Assembly: GCA_038229295.1 (NCBI GenBank)
Contig: JBBROO010000013.1
Span: forward strand, 4,915-68,914
Direction: 5' to 3'
Origin: JAJPGZ01 sp038229295
Lineage (GTDB): Bacteria; Verrucomicrobiota; Verrucomicrobiia; Chthoniobacterales; UBA10450
Length of the DNA: 64,000 bases
Shown: piece after piece, positions 7,221 to 16,329 of the stretch
Layout of the letters: each line of letters starts with the position of its first letter
Position numbering within the stretch: the first letter of the stretch is position 1
The notes under the pieces: generated by a model
The model's input: only the letters and a program-made list of their open reading frames with translations
Told to the model about the DNA's origin: nothing
The model's database searches: none
Made by a program: the position numbers and the translations under genes

Positions 7221-10200
7221 TCAGTTGCGGTTGCCAATCGCGCTTTTGCCGAGCACGTCACGCAGAAACGGTGCGGTGCGACTGAGTCGATTCTCGGCAA
7301 CTTCTTCCGGCGTTCCGACGGCGACGATCTCGCCGCCTTCCGCGCCCGCTTCCGGCCCAAGATCGACAACGTAATCTGCCTCGGCAATGACGCTGAGATT
7401 GTGCTCAATCACGATGACGGTGTTGCCTTCATCGACGAGGCGATGCAGCACATTGAGCAGCAACTCCACATCGGCCATGTGCAATCCGATGGTCGGTTCT
7501 TCGAGCAAATACAATGTCGATCCTGGCTTGCGCATTTTCCGAATGCGTTCGTTCTGCGCGCGACCGACGCCGCGTTTTAATTGCGTGACCAGCTTCAACC
7601 GTTGCGCTTCACCGCCGCTCAATGTCGGACTCGGCTGTCCAAGTTTGAGATAACCGAGTCCGGTGTCGACGAGCAACGAAAGCGGTCGCGCGATTTTTTG
7701 ATACGCCGAGAAAAATTCCGCCGCCTCTTCGATCGTCATCTCCATTACATCGCCGATCGATTTTTCGTTGTAGAGAACTTCGAGCGTCTGAGCGTTGTAT
7801 CGTTTCTCGCCGCAATCTTCGCACGGCACATAACTGCTCGGCAGAAAATTCATCTCGAGCTTGATCACGCCCTGCCCTTTGCAGGATTCGCAGCGCCCGC
7901 CTTCGGCATTAAAGGAAAACCGGCTCGCGGAATAACCGCGCATGCGCGAGACCGGCAGTTGCGCGTAGAGATTGCGAATCTCGTCGAAGACTTTGATGTA
8001 TGTGCCGGGCGTCGAGCGCGACGTTTTGCCAATGGGCGATTGATCGACTTCGTAAACCGCCTCGATCTTTTCGCCACCGCTAACGAGTTTAAATAAGTTG
8101 CCCGCGCGCTTCTTTTCTTCCAATGCATCGCGCACTGCCGGCCAAAGGACTTCGTGCATCAATGTCGATTTGCCCGAACCGGAAATTCCGGTGATGACCG
8201 AAAGTCGGCCGATCGGAAAACGCACATCGATATTCTTCAAGTTGTTCGCGCGCGCGCCGTGGATGTCGATCCAACTTTCGACCTCGTCCAAACTTCGGCG
8301 CGATTTGCGAATTGGATGACACAACGGCGTCTGCAAACAGCGACCGGTCTCCGAATTTTTCGCGCGCTTGATCTCGGCCAAGGTTCCCGTCGCCACCACT
8401 TCGCCGCCGTGAATTCCAGCGCGCGGGCCAAGATCGACAATGTGATCTGCGCGCCGCATCGTTTCTTCATCGTGCTCGACGATGACTAACGAGTTCCCTT
8501 TTTCGCGCAGCGCCGTCAGCGTATCGAGCAAACGCAAATTGTCGCGCGAGTGAAGTCCGATCGTCGGCTCGTCCAGAACGTAAAGCACTCCGCGAAGATT
8601 TGAACCGAGTTGCGCAGCCAATCGAATGCGTTGCGACTCGCCACCGCTCAAAGTTTTCGCCGATCGCCCGAGCGCGAGATAACCGAGCCCGACGTTCTCC
8701 ATGAAGTGCAAGCGCTGCTGAATTTCCGGGACGAGATCGGCCGCGATGATTTGTTGCGTGCCGCGGAACTTCAACTTGTCGATCTTGCGCGCAGCTTCGG
8801 CCGCGGAGAGTTTTGTGAATTGATCGATGGTCGAACCTTGCACGCGGACGTGACGCGCCACCGCATTTAAGCGCGAGCCATGACAACTCGGGCAATCGTG
8901 CGCTTCCTCCTTGTCGATCCATTCCGATTCGCGCTCAGCCGCAAGTTCGTTTTCCAAAACCGAATCGCCGTCGTCACTTTCGCCCGTCTGCAATTTCTGA
9001 TTCCAAATTTCGCCGAACCCGCCGCACTCGTCGCACGCGCCGTGCGGCGAATTGAATGAGAACAATCGCGGATCGAGCTCCTCAAACGCGCGGCCGCAAC
9101 CTGGACAACTCATCTCCGTGCTCATGACCGTCAGCCGATTTTTCATGTCGAGCAGATGCGCCGTTCCGCGGCCGATCTCGAGCGCGCGTTGCGTGAGATT
9201 GCGCGCTTTCAGGATTCGTTTCGCGTCGATCACGCCGACGACGACATCGATGGTGTGTTCCTTGAACCGCTCGAGCTTTCGAAATTGCGCAACCGGAATC
9301 AGCGTTTGATCGACATAAAGTGTGTCGAAACCCTGACGCTCGGCCCAACGCGCGACATCGGTGTGAAAACCTTTGCGCGCTTTGACCAGCGGCGCGAGCA
9401 CCTTGAGATGACCGCGCTTCGCCGCGCTCTCCACTTGCCTAACGATCGCGGCGAGACTTTGCTTTTCCACTGGCAGATCGCACTCGGGACAAAATTGCGT
9501 TCCGGTTTTGGCGAAGAGCAATCGCAAAAAATGATAAACTTCCGTCACCGTCGCGACGGTTGATTTGCCGCCGCCGCGCGTCACGCGTTGCTCGATCGCT
9601 ACGCTCGGCGGCAAGCCAGTGACAAGATCGACATCGGGTTTCTCGAGCTGCTCGACGAACTGCCGCGCATACGGCGACATGCTGTCGAGAAATCTGCGCT
9701 GCCCCTCCGCGAAAAGAATATCGAAGGCGAGCGTCGATTTCCCCGAACCACTTAATCCGGTGATCACGATTATCTGATCGCGCGGAATTTCGACCGTGAT
9801 GTTTTTGAGATTGTGTTCGCGCGCACCGTAAATGCCGATCGCGCCGTCTCGCCCGGGTAGCGCGCGCGACTCGCGCGCGGCGTTCGGCGTCTCGCCGAAC
9901 GCTTCTTCGGCAGCGCGCAGTGAAATTTCCTCATCCTCGCCGTTCGTGTAACTGAATGCTCGCGGCGGGACACCGCGAACCGCGCGCGAGACGCGCGCGC
10001 TACCCAGAAGTTTTCGCAGAAATCTTCCCGTGTGTGACTTGTCGATCTTCGCGACTTGTTCCGGCGTTCCAATGGCCACGATCTCACCGCCTTCATCGCC
10101 CCCCTCCGGTCCAAGATCGACAATCCAATCTGCCGACTTGATCACTTCGAGATTGTGCTCGATCACGACTAACGAGTGGCCGCGATCCACCAATCGCTGA

Positions 10201-12890
10201 AACAGTTGCAGCAACATCGCGACGTCATCGAAGTGCAATCCCGTTGTCGGCTCGTCGAAAATAAAAAGATCGCGCTTGCCGTTCCCGTTCGAATCCGGCG
10301 CTTCGGTCAGATGTTTGACCAACTTAAGCCGCTGCGATTCGCCGCCACTCAGCGTGTTCAGCGGTTGACCGAGCCGCAGATAGCCGAGACCGACTTCATC
10401 GAGAACTTCGAGCCGCTTCGATAATGTTTTCTCTTCGCCGATCTGCGCGAAGAATTGAATCGCTTCGCTTACTGTCAGCATGAGCACGTCGTGAATCGAT
10501 TTCCCCTGCAGCTGCACTTTGAGCACGTGCGCTTGAAAACGTTTTCCTTCGCACTCGGCGCAACGTACATAAAGATCGCTCAGGAATTGCATCTCGATCT
10601 TTTCGAAACCGGTGCCCGAACAACGCTCGCAACGTCCGCTCCCGGAATTGAAGGAGAACGCGCTCGCCGTTAGGCCTTGCGACATCGCTTCGGGTTGCGC
10701 GGCGAAAAGTTCGCGCACGCGATCGTAAAGGCCGAGATACAAAATCGGCGTCGAGCGCGGAGTGCGCGCGAGCAACGCTTGATCGACCATGACAACCTGG
10801 CCGACGCGATGCGCGCCGGTCACGCTTTTGCATGCGCCCGGTGATTGATCGGATGATTCGCCTTTCGCTTGAAGCAAATGCCGGTAGAGCACGTCGTGGA
10901 TCAGCGTCGATTTGCCCGAACCGGAAACACCGGTGACGCACGTGAAAACGCCTAACGGAAGATCGACATCTACATTTTTCAGGTTGTGTTCCCGCGCGCC
11001 GGTGATCTTGATCGACGATGTCGATCTTCGACGCTTTTTCGGAACGGGAATTTTCTTCTGGCCGCTGAGATATGCAGCCGTCAGCGATTTATCGTGAAAC
11101 AAAAGTCGATCGAGCGGGCCGTTGAAAACCAATTCGCCGCCGCGCTCACCGCGGCCCGGACCGATGTCGATCAAGTTATCGGACGCGCGAATGATTTGCT
11201 CTTCGTGTTCGACCACGAGAAGCGTGTTGCCTTTGTCGCGAAGATTATGCATCACGCGCACGAGCCGGCCGATGTCGCGCGGATGCAGTCCGATGCTCGG
11301 CTCGTCCATGATGAAGAGCGTGTTCACGAGTGACGCACCGAGACAGGTCGTTAGGTTGACGCGTTGCACTTCGCCGCCGCTGAGCGTGCGCGTGGAGCGG
11401 TCGAGCGCGAGATAGCCGACGCCGACTTCGCACAAATATGTCAGCCGCGCGCAAACTTCCTTCTGCAACATCTGCGCGGTGGAATCGGCAATTGAGATGT
11501 CGATCTTGCCGAGAACGTCGCGCGCGACTGAAATAGAAAGCGCGGTGAATTCGGGAAGCGTCAGGGTTTTCTTCGCGGCGCAGATTCTGTAATTCAGCGT
11601 CTCCGTCTGGAATCGTCCGCCATGACACTTCGGACACGTGGTGTAGGCGCGATAACGACTGAGCAGCACGCGCACGTGCATTTTGTAAGTGTTGCTTTCG
11701 AGCCAGCGAAAAAATCCGCGCACGCCGTACCAGCGACTATCGTCTTCGTAATCATCGTCGCCGCCGTCGCTGCGTTTCTCGCCTTCAATGACAAAGGTTT
11801 GATCCGCCTTCGGCAATTCCTCGAACGGAATGCGAACATCGATCTCCTCCCGCGCGCACGCGCGCAGCAAATCTTTCTGCGATTCACCAAACTCCTGACC
11901 GCGAAAAACACGCACCGCGCCTTGTGCGATACTGAGCGCGCGGTCGGGGATCGCTTTGTCGAGATCGATCGCGATGGTGCGACCGAAGCCCCGGCATTCC
12001 GGGCATGCGCCTAACGGATTATTGAAACTGAACAGACCAGGAGTCGGCGGGCGAATGTCGATATCGCAATGCGCGCAATGCCAGCCGGTGGAGAAAGGAT
12101 GAGAGTTGAGGGATGAAGGTTGAAGGTCGGGGGCGACCGGGATGACGTTTATTTTTCCTTTGCCGAAACGCAGCGCGATCTCGAGGGCTTCGGTTAATCG
12201 CGCGCGATTTTCGTCCGTGATGGCGACGCGGTCCTGGATGACTTGGACGCGCGCGCCAAGTTTCCGCTTTTTTGGATCGACATCGACGCGCACGATCTCG
12301 TTGTCGATCCAAACGCGCAGATAACCTTGTTGCTGCAAAAATTCGAAGAACGTGCGCGTTTCGGTTTTTGCCGGAACCGAAACCCAGAAAGTAATGAGCA
12401 CAGTTTGTTTCTTCAGATCGGTCAGCACATGATCGGCGATCGACTTCGCCGTCTCCGGTCGAATCTCGCGTCCGCAGCTCGGACAAAATGCGCGCGCCAT
12501 CCGCGGCCAAAGCAGTTTCAAATAATCGTTGATCTCTGTCATCGTGCCGACGGTCGAGCGCGAGGATTTCACCGGATTCGATTGCTCGATCGCGATGGCG
12601 GGCGGAATTCCGCGGATCTCGTCGACGCGCGGTTTGTCCATGCGATCGAGAAATTGCCGCATGTAGGGACTGAAAGTTTCGACGTAGCGCCGCTGGCCTT
12701 CGGCGTAAATCGTTTCGAAGGCGAGACTGGATTTGCCGCTCCCGCTCGGGCCGGTGATGACGGTCAATTCTCCGAGTGGAAGATCGACATCGATGCCTTT
12801 GAGATTGTTCTGCCGCGCCCCGCGAATCTCGACGCAACCACGCTCAGCTGGAGCAGTGACACATTTTTTTTCGGCAACCTTTGATCCCAC
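7221..12890 (-). CDS. uvrA: Tandem-fused double UvrA (four ATPase modules)
   Basis: About 1,889 residues, twice the normal UvrA length: two complete UvrA units in one chain. UvrA loads UvrB on damaged DNA in nucleotide excision repair. Unit 1 (about 1-960) has Walker A GPSGSGKSS near 47, zinc clusters CPSCG and CPECRGFG, signature LSGGEVQR near 503, a second Walker A GVSGSGKST near 655 and LSGGESQR near 848. Unit 2 (about 1013-1889) repeats this with Walker A near 1045 and 1568 and LSGGE near 1415 and 1758. The fourth Walker B reads LLEEPTIGLH rather than LDEPT, so the last ATPase may be altered. The joint (about 962-1012) is encoded by a palindromic repeat (9855-10005). Double UvrA proteins are known from chlamydiae. 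I chose GTG at 12890, since the open frame upstream runs into pckG. Confidence 0.9.
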   Translation of the reverse strand: MGSKVAEKKCVTAPAERGCVEIRGARQNNLKGIDVDLPLGELTVITGPSGSGKSSLAFETIYAEGQRRYVETFSPYMRQFLDRMDKPRVDEIRGIPPAIAIEQSNPVKSSRSTVGTMTEINDYLKLLWPRMARAFCPSCGREIRPETAKSIADHVLTDLKKQTVLITFWVSVPAKTETRTFFEFLQQQGYLRVWIDNEIVRVDVDPKKRKLGARVQVIQDRVAITDENRARLTEALEIALRFGKGKINVIPVAPDLQPSSLNSHPFSTGWHCAHCDIDIRPPTPGLFSFNNPLGACPECRGFGRTIAIDLDKAIPDRALSIAQGAVRVFRGQEFGESQKDLLRACAREEIDVRIPFEELPKADQTFVIEGEKRSDGGDDDYEDDSRWYGVRGFFRWLESNTYKMHVRVLLSRYRAYTTCPKCHGGRFQTETLNYRICAAKKTLTLPEFTALSISVARDVLGKIDISIADSTAQMLQKEVCARLTYLCEVGVGYLALDRSTRTLSGGEVQRVNLTTCLGASLVNTLFIMDEPSIGLHPRDIGRLVRVMHNLRDKGNTLLVVEHEEQIIRASDNLIDIGPGRGERGGELVFNGPLDRLLFHDKSLTAAYLSGQKKIPVPKKRRRSTSSIKITGAREHNLKNVDVDLPLGVFTCVTGVSGSGKSTLIHDVLYRHLLQAKGESSDQSPGACKSVTGAHRVGQVVMVDQALLARTPRSTPILYLGLYDRVRELFAAQPEAMSQGLTASAFSFNSGSGRCERCSGTGFEKIEMQFLSDLYVRCAECEGKRFQAHVLKVQLQGKSIHDVLMLTVSEAIQFFAQIGEEKTLSKRLEVLDEVGLGYLRLGQPLNTLSGGESQRLKLVKHLTEAPDSNGNGKRDLFIFDEPTTGLHFDDVAMLLQLFQRLVDRGHSLVVIEHNLEVIKSADWIVDLGPEGGDEGGEIVAIGTPEQVAKIDKSHTGRFLRKLLGSARVSRAVRGVPPRAFSYTNGEDEEISLRAAEEAFGETPNAARESRALPGRDGAIGIYGAREHNLKNITVEIPRDQIIVITGLSGSGKSTLAFDILFAEGQRRFLDSMSPYARQFVEQLEKPDVDLVTGLPPSVAIEQRVTRGGGKSTVATVTEVYHFLRLLFAKTGTQFCPECDLPVEKQSLAAIVRQVESAAKRGHLKVLAPLVKARKGFHTDVARWAERQGFDTLYVDQTLIPVAQFRKLERFKEHTIDVVVGVIDAKRILKARNLTQRALEIGRGTAHLLDMKNRLTVMSTEMSCPGCGRAFEELDPRLFSFNSPHGACDECGGFGEIWNQKLQTGESDDGDSVLENELAAERESEWIDKEEAHDCPSCHGSRLNAVARHVRVQGSTIDQFTKLSAAEAARKIDKLKFRGTQQIIAADLVPEIQQRLHFMENVGLGYLALGRSAKTLSGGESQRIRLAAQLGSNLRGVLYVLDEPTIGLHSRDNLRLLDTLTALREKGNSLVIVEHDEETMRRADHIVDLGPRAGIHGGEVVATGTLAEIKRAKNSETGRCLQTPLCHPIRKSRRSLDEVESWIDIHGARANNLKNIDVRFPIGRLSVITGISGSGKSTLMHEVLWPAVRDALEEKKRAGNLFKLVSGGEKIEAVYEVDQSPIGKTSRSTPGTYIKVFDEIRNLYAQLPVSRMRGYSASRFSFNAEGGRCESCKGQGVIKLEMNFLPSSYVPCEDCGEKRYNAQTLEVLYNEKSIGDVMEMTIEEAAEFFSAYQKIARPLSLLVDTGLGYLKLGQPSPTLSGGEAQRLKLVTQLKRGVGRAQNERIRKMRKPGSTLYLLEEPTIGLHMADVELLLNVLHRLVDEGNTVIVIEHNLSVIAEADYVVDLGPEAGAEGGEIVAVGTPEEVAENRLSRTAPFLRDVLGKSAIGNRN
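9855..10005. repeat. 151-bp inverted repeat inserted in frame in the uvrA linker
   Basis: The end arms GGGTAGCGCGCGCG (start of 9855-9880) and its complement (9980-10005) match at 25 of 26 positions. Just inside the left arm a further small stem occurs (CGTTCGGCG/CGCCGAACG). On the coding strand it reads SARVSRAVRGVPPR, a middle segment, then GETPNAARESRALPG. Peptides of the GSARVSRA / GETPNAARE type are familiar from translated intergenic repeats in verrucomicrobial and planctomycete proteomes (established only from memory). The length keeps the frame open, so the repeat now forms the hinge between the two UvrA units. Confidence 0.8.
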
Positions 12891-12931
12891 CGGAGACAAT
12901 CCCAGATGGGGCTGTGGTTCGCAAATTCCGA

Positions 12932-14737
12932 CTACGCTTGGAAACGTTTTACGAGCGCTTCGCGCTGCTGCAACAGCTCCTCGGGAACGACGCCGCCGAG
13001 CGACTCGAAAAACTTTTTGTGCTCGGCCAAATCTTTTTGCCATTCCTCGTGGTCAACGCCGAGAAGTTCGGCCACGCATTTGTGATCGATCTCCAATTCG
13101 GCAAGATCGACATCGTGGATTCCCGGCAACCAGCCGACGGGCGATTTGACGGCGCCGCCCGTTTTCTCACAGCGATCGATGATCCATTTCAGCACCCGCA
13201 TGTTGTCGCCGAAACCGGGCCAGAGAAATTTTCCGTCAACTCCTTTGCGGAACCAATTCACATTAAAGATGAGCGGCGCGTTCGTTAGGCGTTGGCCGAT
13301 GTCGATCCAATGCTTGAAATACGCGCCGATGTTGTAGCCGCAGAACGGTAGCATGGCCATCGGGTCACGCCGGACATTGCCGACGGCACCGGTCGCGGCC
13401 GCCGTTGTTTCGGAAGCCATGGTCGCGCCGAGATAAACGCCGTGGTTCCAATCGAGCGCCTGCAGCACGAGCGGCATGGTGTCGCTGCGGCGCCCGCCGA
13501 AGATAATCGCGCTGATTGGGACGCCTTCGCCGCGTTCGACCTCACGGTCGAGCGCCGGATTATTCCGCATTGGCGTAGCGAAGCGGCTATTTGGATGGGC
13601 CGCTTTGTCTTTCGATTCCGGCGTCCAGTCGTTCCCTTTCCAATCGATGGCGTGTTGCGGCGGCGCGCCGTCCTTGCCTTCCCACCAAACATCGCCGTCA
13701 TCCGTTAGGGCGACATTCGTGTAAAGCGTGTCGTGCTCGATCGACTTCATCGCGTTCGCATTCGATTTGTAACTCGTCCCCGGCACGACGCCGAAATAGC
13801 CGTTCTCCGGATTGACCGCGAACAAACGGCCATCGCGAATCTGCATCCAGGCGATGTCGTCGCCGACGGTCGTCACTTTCCAACCGGCGAAATGTTTCGG
13901 CGGAATCAACATCGCGAAATTGGTTTTGCCGCATGCACTCGGAAACGCCGCCGCGACATAATGTTTTTTCCCTTCGGGCGATTCGACACCGAGGATGAGC
14001 ATGTGCTCGGCGAGCCAGCCTTGTTTCTTCGCCAGATATGAACCGATGCGCAGGGCAAGACATTTTTTGCTGAGCAAAACATTGCCGCCGTAACCGGAGC
14101 CGACCGAGATGATGGTGTTGTCCTGCGGAAAGTGGCAAATGAAGCGCCGCGCAGGATCGACATCTAATAGTGAGTGGACGCCACGATTCCATTCCCCGGC
14201 CGCGTCGCCGCCAAGGCGCTTGACCGCGACTTCGCCCATGCGCGTCATGATTCGCATACTGAGCACGACGTAAATTGAATCGGTAATTTCGAATCCGACT
14301 TTCGTTAGGGGCGAATCGGGCGGACCCATGATGTAGGGAATGACGAACATGGTGCGGCCGCGCATGGCGCCTTTGAGCATCTCTTGGAGCTTCGAATACA
14401 TCTCGGCTGGCGCGCCCCAGTTGTTCGTCGGGCCGGCTTCCTCTTTCGTCGGCGTGCAAATGAAAGTGAATTGCTCGACGCGCGCGACATCGTTTGGATT
14501 CGAGCGATGCAAATACGAGCGCGGAACTTTCTTGTCGTTTAATTTGATGACGACGTTCTGCCGCATCGCTTCCGCGAGCAGGAAATCGTTCTCGCGCTCG
14601 GAGCCGTCGCACCAAAAAATATTTTCCGGTTCGGTCAGCAGCTCGACTTCGTGCACCCAATCGAGCACCGCCTGGTTCGCCGGTTTGCTGTCCCCGATTC
14701 CAGCGGGCGGCGAAATGGCGGGTGCAATGTCTTTCAT
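12932..14737 (-). CDS. pckG: Phosphoenolpyruvate carboxykinase (GTP)
   Basis: The enzyme interconverts oxaloacetate and phosphoenolpyruvate using GTP/GDP, at the entry to gluconeogenesis. The 601-residue protein has the full family length. Seen: IFWCDGSERE near the N-terminus, RSNPNDVARVEQFTFICT, the substrate-binding FPQDNTIISVGSGYGGN, the kinase-1a (P-loop-like) segment SACGKTNFAML near 265-275 and the metal site VGDDIAWM. The GTP type is clear because the ATP-dependent enzyme lacks these segments. It lies 41 nt upstream of the double uvrA on the same strand. The 135-nt gap to the divergent rhomboid gene contains a motif copy at 14748. Confidence 0.96.
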   Translation of the reverse strand: MKDIAPAISPPAGIGDSKPANQAVLDWVHEVELLTEPENIFWCDGSERENDFLLAEAMRQNVVIKLNDKKVPRSYLHRSNPNDVARVEQFTFICTPTKEEAGPTNNWGAPAEMYSKLQEMLKGAMRGRTMFVIPYIMGPPDSPLTKVGFEITDSIYVVLSMRIMTRMGEVAVKRLGGDAAGEWNRGVHSLLDVDPARRFICHFPQDNTIISVGSGYGGNVLLSKKCLALRIGSYLAKKQGWLAEHMLILGVESPEGKKHYVAAAFPSACGKTNFAMLIPPKHFAGWKVTTVGDDIAWMQIRDGRLFAVNPENGYFGVVPGTSYKSNANAMKSIEHDTLYTNVALTDDGDVWWEGKDGAPPQHAIDWKGNDWTPESKDKAAHPNSRFATPMRNNPALDREVERGEGVPISAIIFGGRRSDTMPLVLQALDWNHGVYLGATMASETTAAATGAVGNVRRDPMAMLPFCGYNIGAYFKHWIDIGQRLTNAPLIFNVNWFRKGVDGKFLWPGFGDNMRVLKWIIDRCEKTGGAVKSPVGWLPGIHDVDLAELEIDHKCVAELLGVDHEEWQKDLAEHKKFFESLGGVVPEELLQQREALVKRFQA

Positions 14738-14872
14738 GAAATGAAGATGTCGATCTTACGATCGGAGCGAGAGACGAATTTCCCCTGCTTCGCGCCGTTC
14801 TCCAAGATTTTTTTCACGTCGAATCGCGAAGAGCGGTTGCGCGCTCCGAACGCCGGTTGTCTATTCCATCAT

Positions 14873-15727
14873 ATGTTCGGAGTCACTACCTCCGATGATT
14901 ATCGGCCGGTCACGTGGCTCGGGCGGTATCCGGTCGACGTCACGACGATTCTCGTTGGACTTCACGTCGCTTGCGCCATCCTGACGGCGCTGCTCTTTGC
15001 GGCCGGACACGGCGCCGTTCTGAGCTACGCCATGTTCGATAGCGCGCGCGTTTGGTCTGGTTTTCAGATTTGGCGCGAGATTTCGTATGCTTTCATCCAT
15101 TCGCCGAGTGGGTCCGCGCTTTTTTGGTTCGCCATCGAAATGTACATGCTTTTCGCGTTTGGCCGCGAGGTCGAAAGATTCATCGGACGGAATGCCTACA
15201 TCTGGCTCTATGCGCTTTTGCTCATCGTCCCCACGCTCGTATTGATGCTCTGGGGTTTGGTGGAACGCACCGGCCTGGCTGGTTCGGGCCCGCTGCACTT
15301 CGCGGTTTTTGTTGCCTTCGCCACGATCTTTCCAAACGTGCAATTCTTTCTGCGCATCCCGGCCAGGTGGATGGCCATTATTCTCGCTGGCATCGGCACG
15401 CTGAGCGCCATGGCCGCGCGCGACTGGCAGACGTTAGTCGTGCTCTGGCTCAGCATCGGGATGGCGTTCCTTTTCATCGAGCTTCGCGGCGTTGGTCCGG
15501 AACTGGCTTGGCTAAATAACGTGAAAAATTTCGGGCGCAAGAAACCGCGGTTGCACGTCGTGCAAAGATCGGCCACTCGTCGCGTGGTCGAACCGGAAGA
15601 TGTTTACGTTTCGGTCGATCCCATCCTCGACAAAATCGCCAAGTCGGGCATCGGCAGCCTAACGACCAGCGAACGCCGCGCGCTCGATCGCGCCCGCGCG
15701 CGCCTCCTCAAAAAAGATTCCGATTAG
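14873..15727 (+). CDS. Rhomboid-family integral membrane protein with C-terminal helical tail
   Basis: The 284-residue protein has about six membrane helices and the rhomboid fold signature (FIHSPSGSALFWFAIEMYML, then FGREVERFIG and YALLL). The expected GxSG active-site loop appears as LAGSGPLHF, and the catalytic His of the last core helix is not obvious, so it may be a non-proteolytic rhomboid. The C-terminal tail (GIGSLTTSERRALDRARARLL) resembles the short DUF6576-type helical motif found after bacterial rhomboids. ATG at 14873 is the first start in the conserved part; the open frame extends upstream into pckG antisense. The gene is divergent from pckG and ends at the REP-like palindrome before the PTS IIA gene. 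Confidence 0.75.
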   Translation: MFGVTTSDDYRPVTWLGRYPVDVTTILVGLHVACAILTALLFAAGHGAVLSYAMFDSARVWSGFQIWREISYAFIHSPSGSALFWFAIEMYMLFAFGREVERFIGRNAYIWLYALLLIVPTLVLMLWGLVERTGLAGSGPLHFAVFVAFATIFPNVQFFLRIPARWMAIILAGIGTLSAMAARDWQTLVVLWLSIGMAFLFIELRGVGPELAWLNNVKNFGRKKPRLHVVQRSATRRVVEPEDVYVSVDPILDKIAKSGIGSLTTSERRALDRARARLLKKDSD

Positions 15728-15812
15728 GTGGAACGCGATCTCCGAGCGCGTTGATAAACAATTGCGGCTCGCCGCCTGATTTAACATCGCGCCCGGAGGT
15801 CGCGATCCACCT
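15726..15812. repeat. REP-like element, copy 1
   Basis: A left arm starting AGGTGGAACGCGATC (15726-15753) and a right arm ending CGCGATCCACCT (15785-15812) pair at 24 of 28 positions around a 31-nt loop. A second copy lies inverted at 18384-18472 with virtually identical arms but a different loop. The element fills the gap between the convergent rhomboid and PTS IIA genes. Confidence 0.85.
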
Positions 15813-15815
15813 TCG

Positions 15816-16301
15816 CTAGATTGAGGGCGCGGCCTGCATGGTCGCGAGAAAATCGTCGACGTTCTCAGCGTGGAGCAGCAGCGTCCGCAGCGCGTCATCT
15901 TTCGTCGTGCGCGCAATCGTGCCGATGACGACGAGATAATCATTGATGAGCTTTTGCGGAACGGCCAAGAGAAAAATCAGATGGGCGTGTTCGCCTTTGC
16001 CCGTCCACGGAATTCCCTCGACGCTGCGGCCGATTCCTAAAACGAATTCATCGACAAGTTCCGTGCGCGCGTGCGGAAATGCAACGCCGTCACCGGCGTA
16101 GGTGGAATTTGTTTTCTCGCGTGCGGCCACCTCGGCCAGAAATTCCTGCCGCTTGTCGATCTTCCGCGCGGCCGAGAGCAATCGCACGATTTCTTCCATC
16201 GCTTCCTGTTGCGTTCGCGCGCGCAGATCGAGCGCGATTTGTGTCGGCTCCAAAAGATCGACAAGTGCGATGGCCACGAGATTTGTTGGATTAATCGGCA
16301 A
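15816..16301 (-). CDS. PTS EIIA type-2 domain protein (PtsN-like)
   Basis: This 161-residue single-domain protein matches the fructose/nitrogen-type PTS IIA fold. The phosphate-accepting His77 is in GVAFPHARTE, and the C-terminal part has HLIFLLAVP and IARTTKDDALRTLLL. No EIIB or EIIC domain is present here, so a regulatory PtsN-like role is more likely than sugar uptake. The start is uncertain: TTG at 16301 or GTG at 16277, neither with a strong ribosome-binding site. Two motif copies lie inside, coding for KID and VDL. It is divergent from the DUF2270 gene, with only 28 nt between the starts. Confidence 0.85.
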   Translation of the reverse strand: MPINPTNLVAIALVDLLEPTQIALDLRARTQQEAMEEIVRLLSAARKIDKRQEFLAEVAAREKTNSTYAGDGVAFPHARTELVDEFVLGIGRSVEGIPWTGKGEHAHLIFLLAVPQKLINDYLVVIGTIARTTKDDALRTLLLHAENVDDFLATMQAAPSI

Positions 16302-16329
16302 AGCAAGTTATCCAGTTAACCAAGCAGCC

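Noticed and set aside
10040..10122. Opposed motif pairs at 10040/10113 and 10959/11019 as terminators inside uvrA
   Set aside because: They lie within the coding region with 50-60 nt between the arms, and both arms encode conserved UvrA residues, so a terminator role is unlikely.
12891..13043. N-terminal extension of the double UvrA
   Set aside because: The open frame upstream of 12890 overlaps pckG and its residues (RRRRSRGAVAAAR...) do not belong to UvrA; the conserved start follows GTG 12890.
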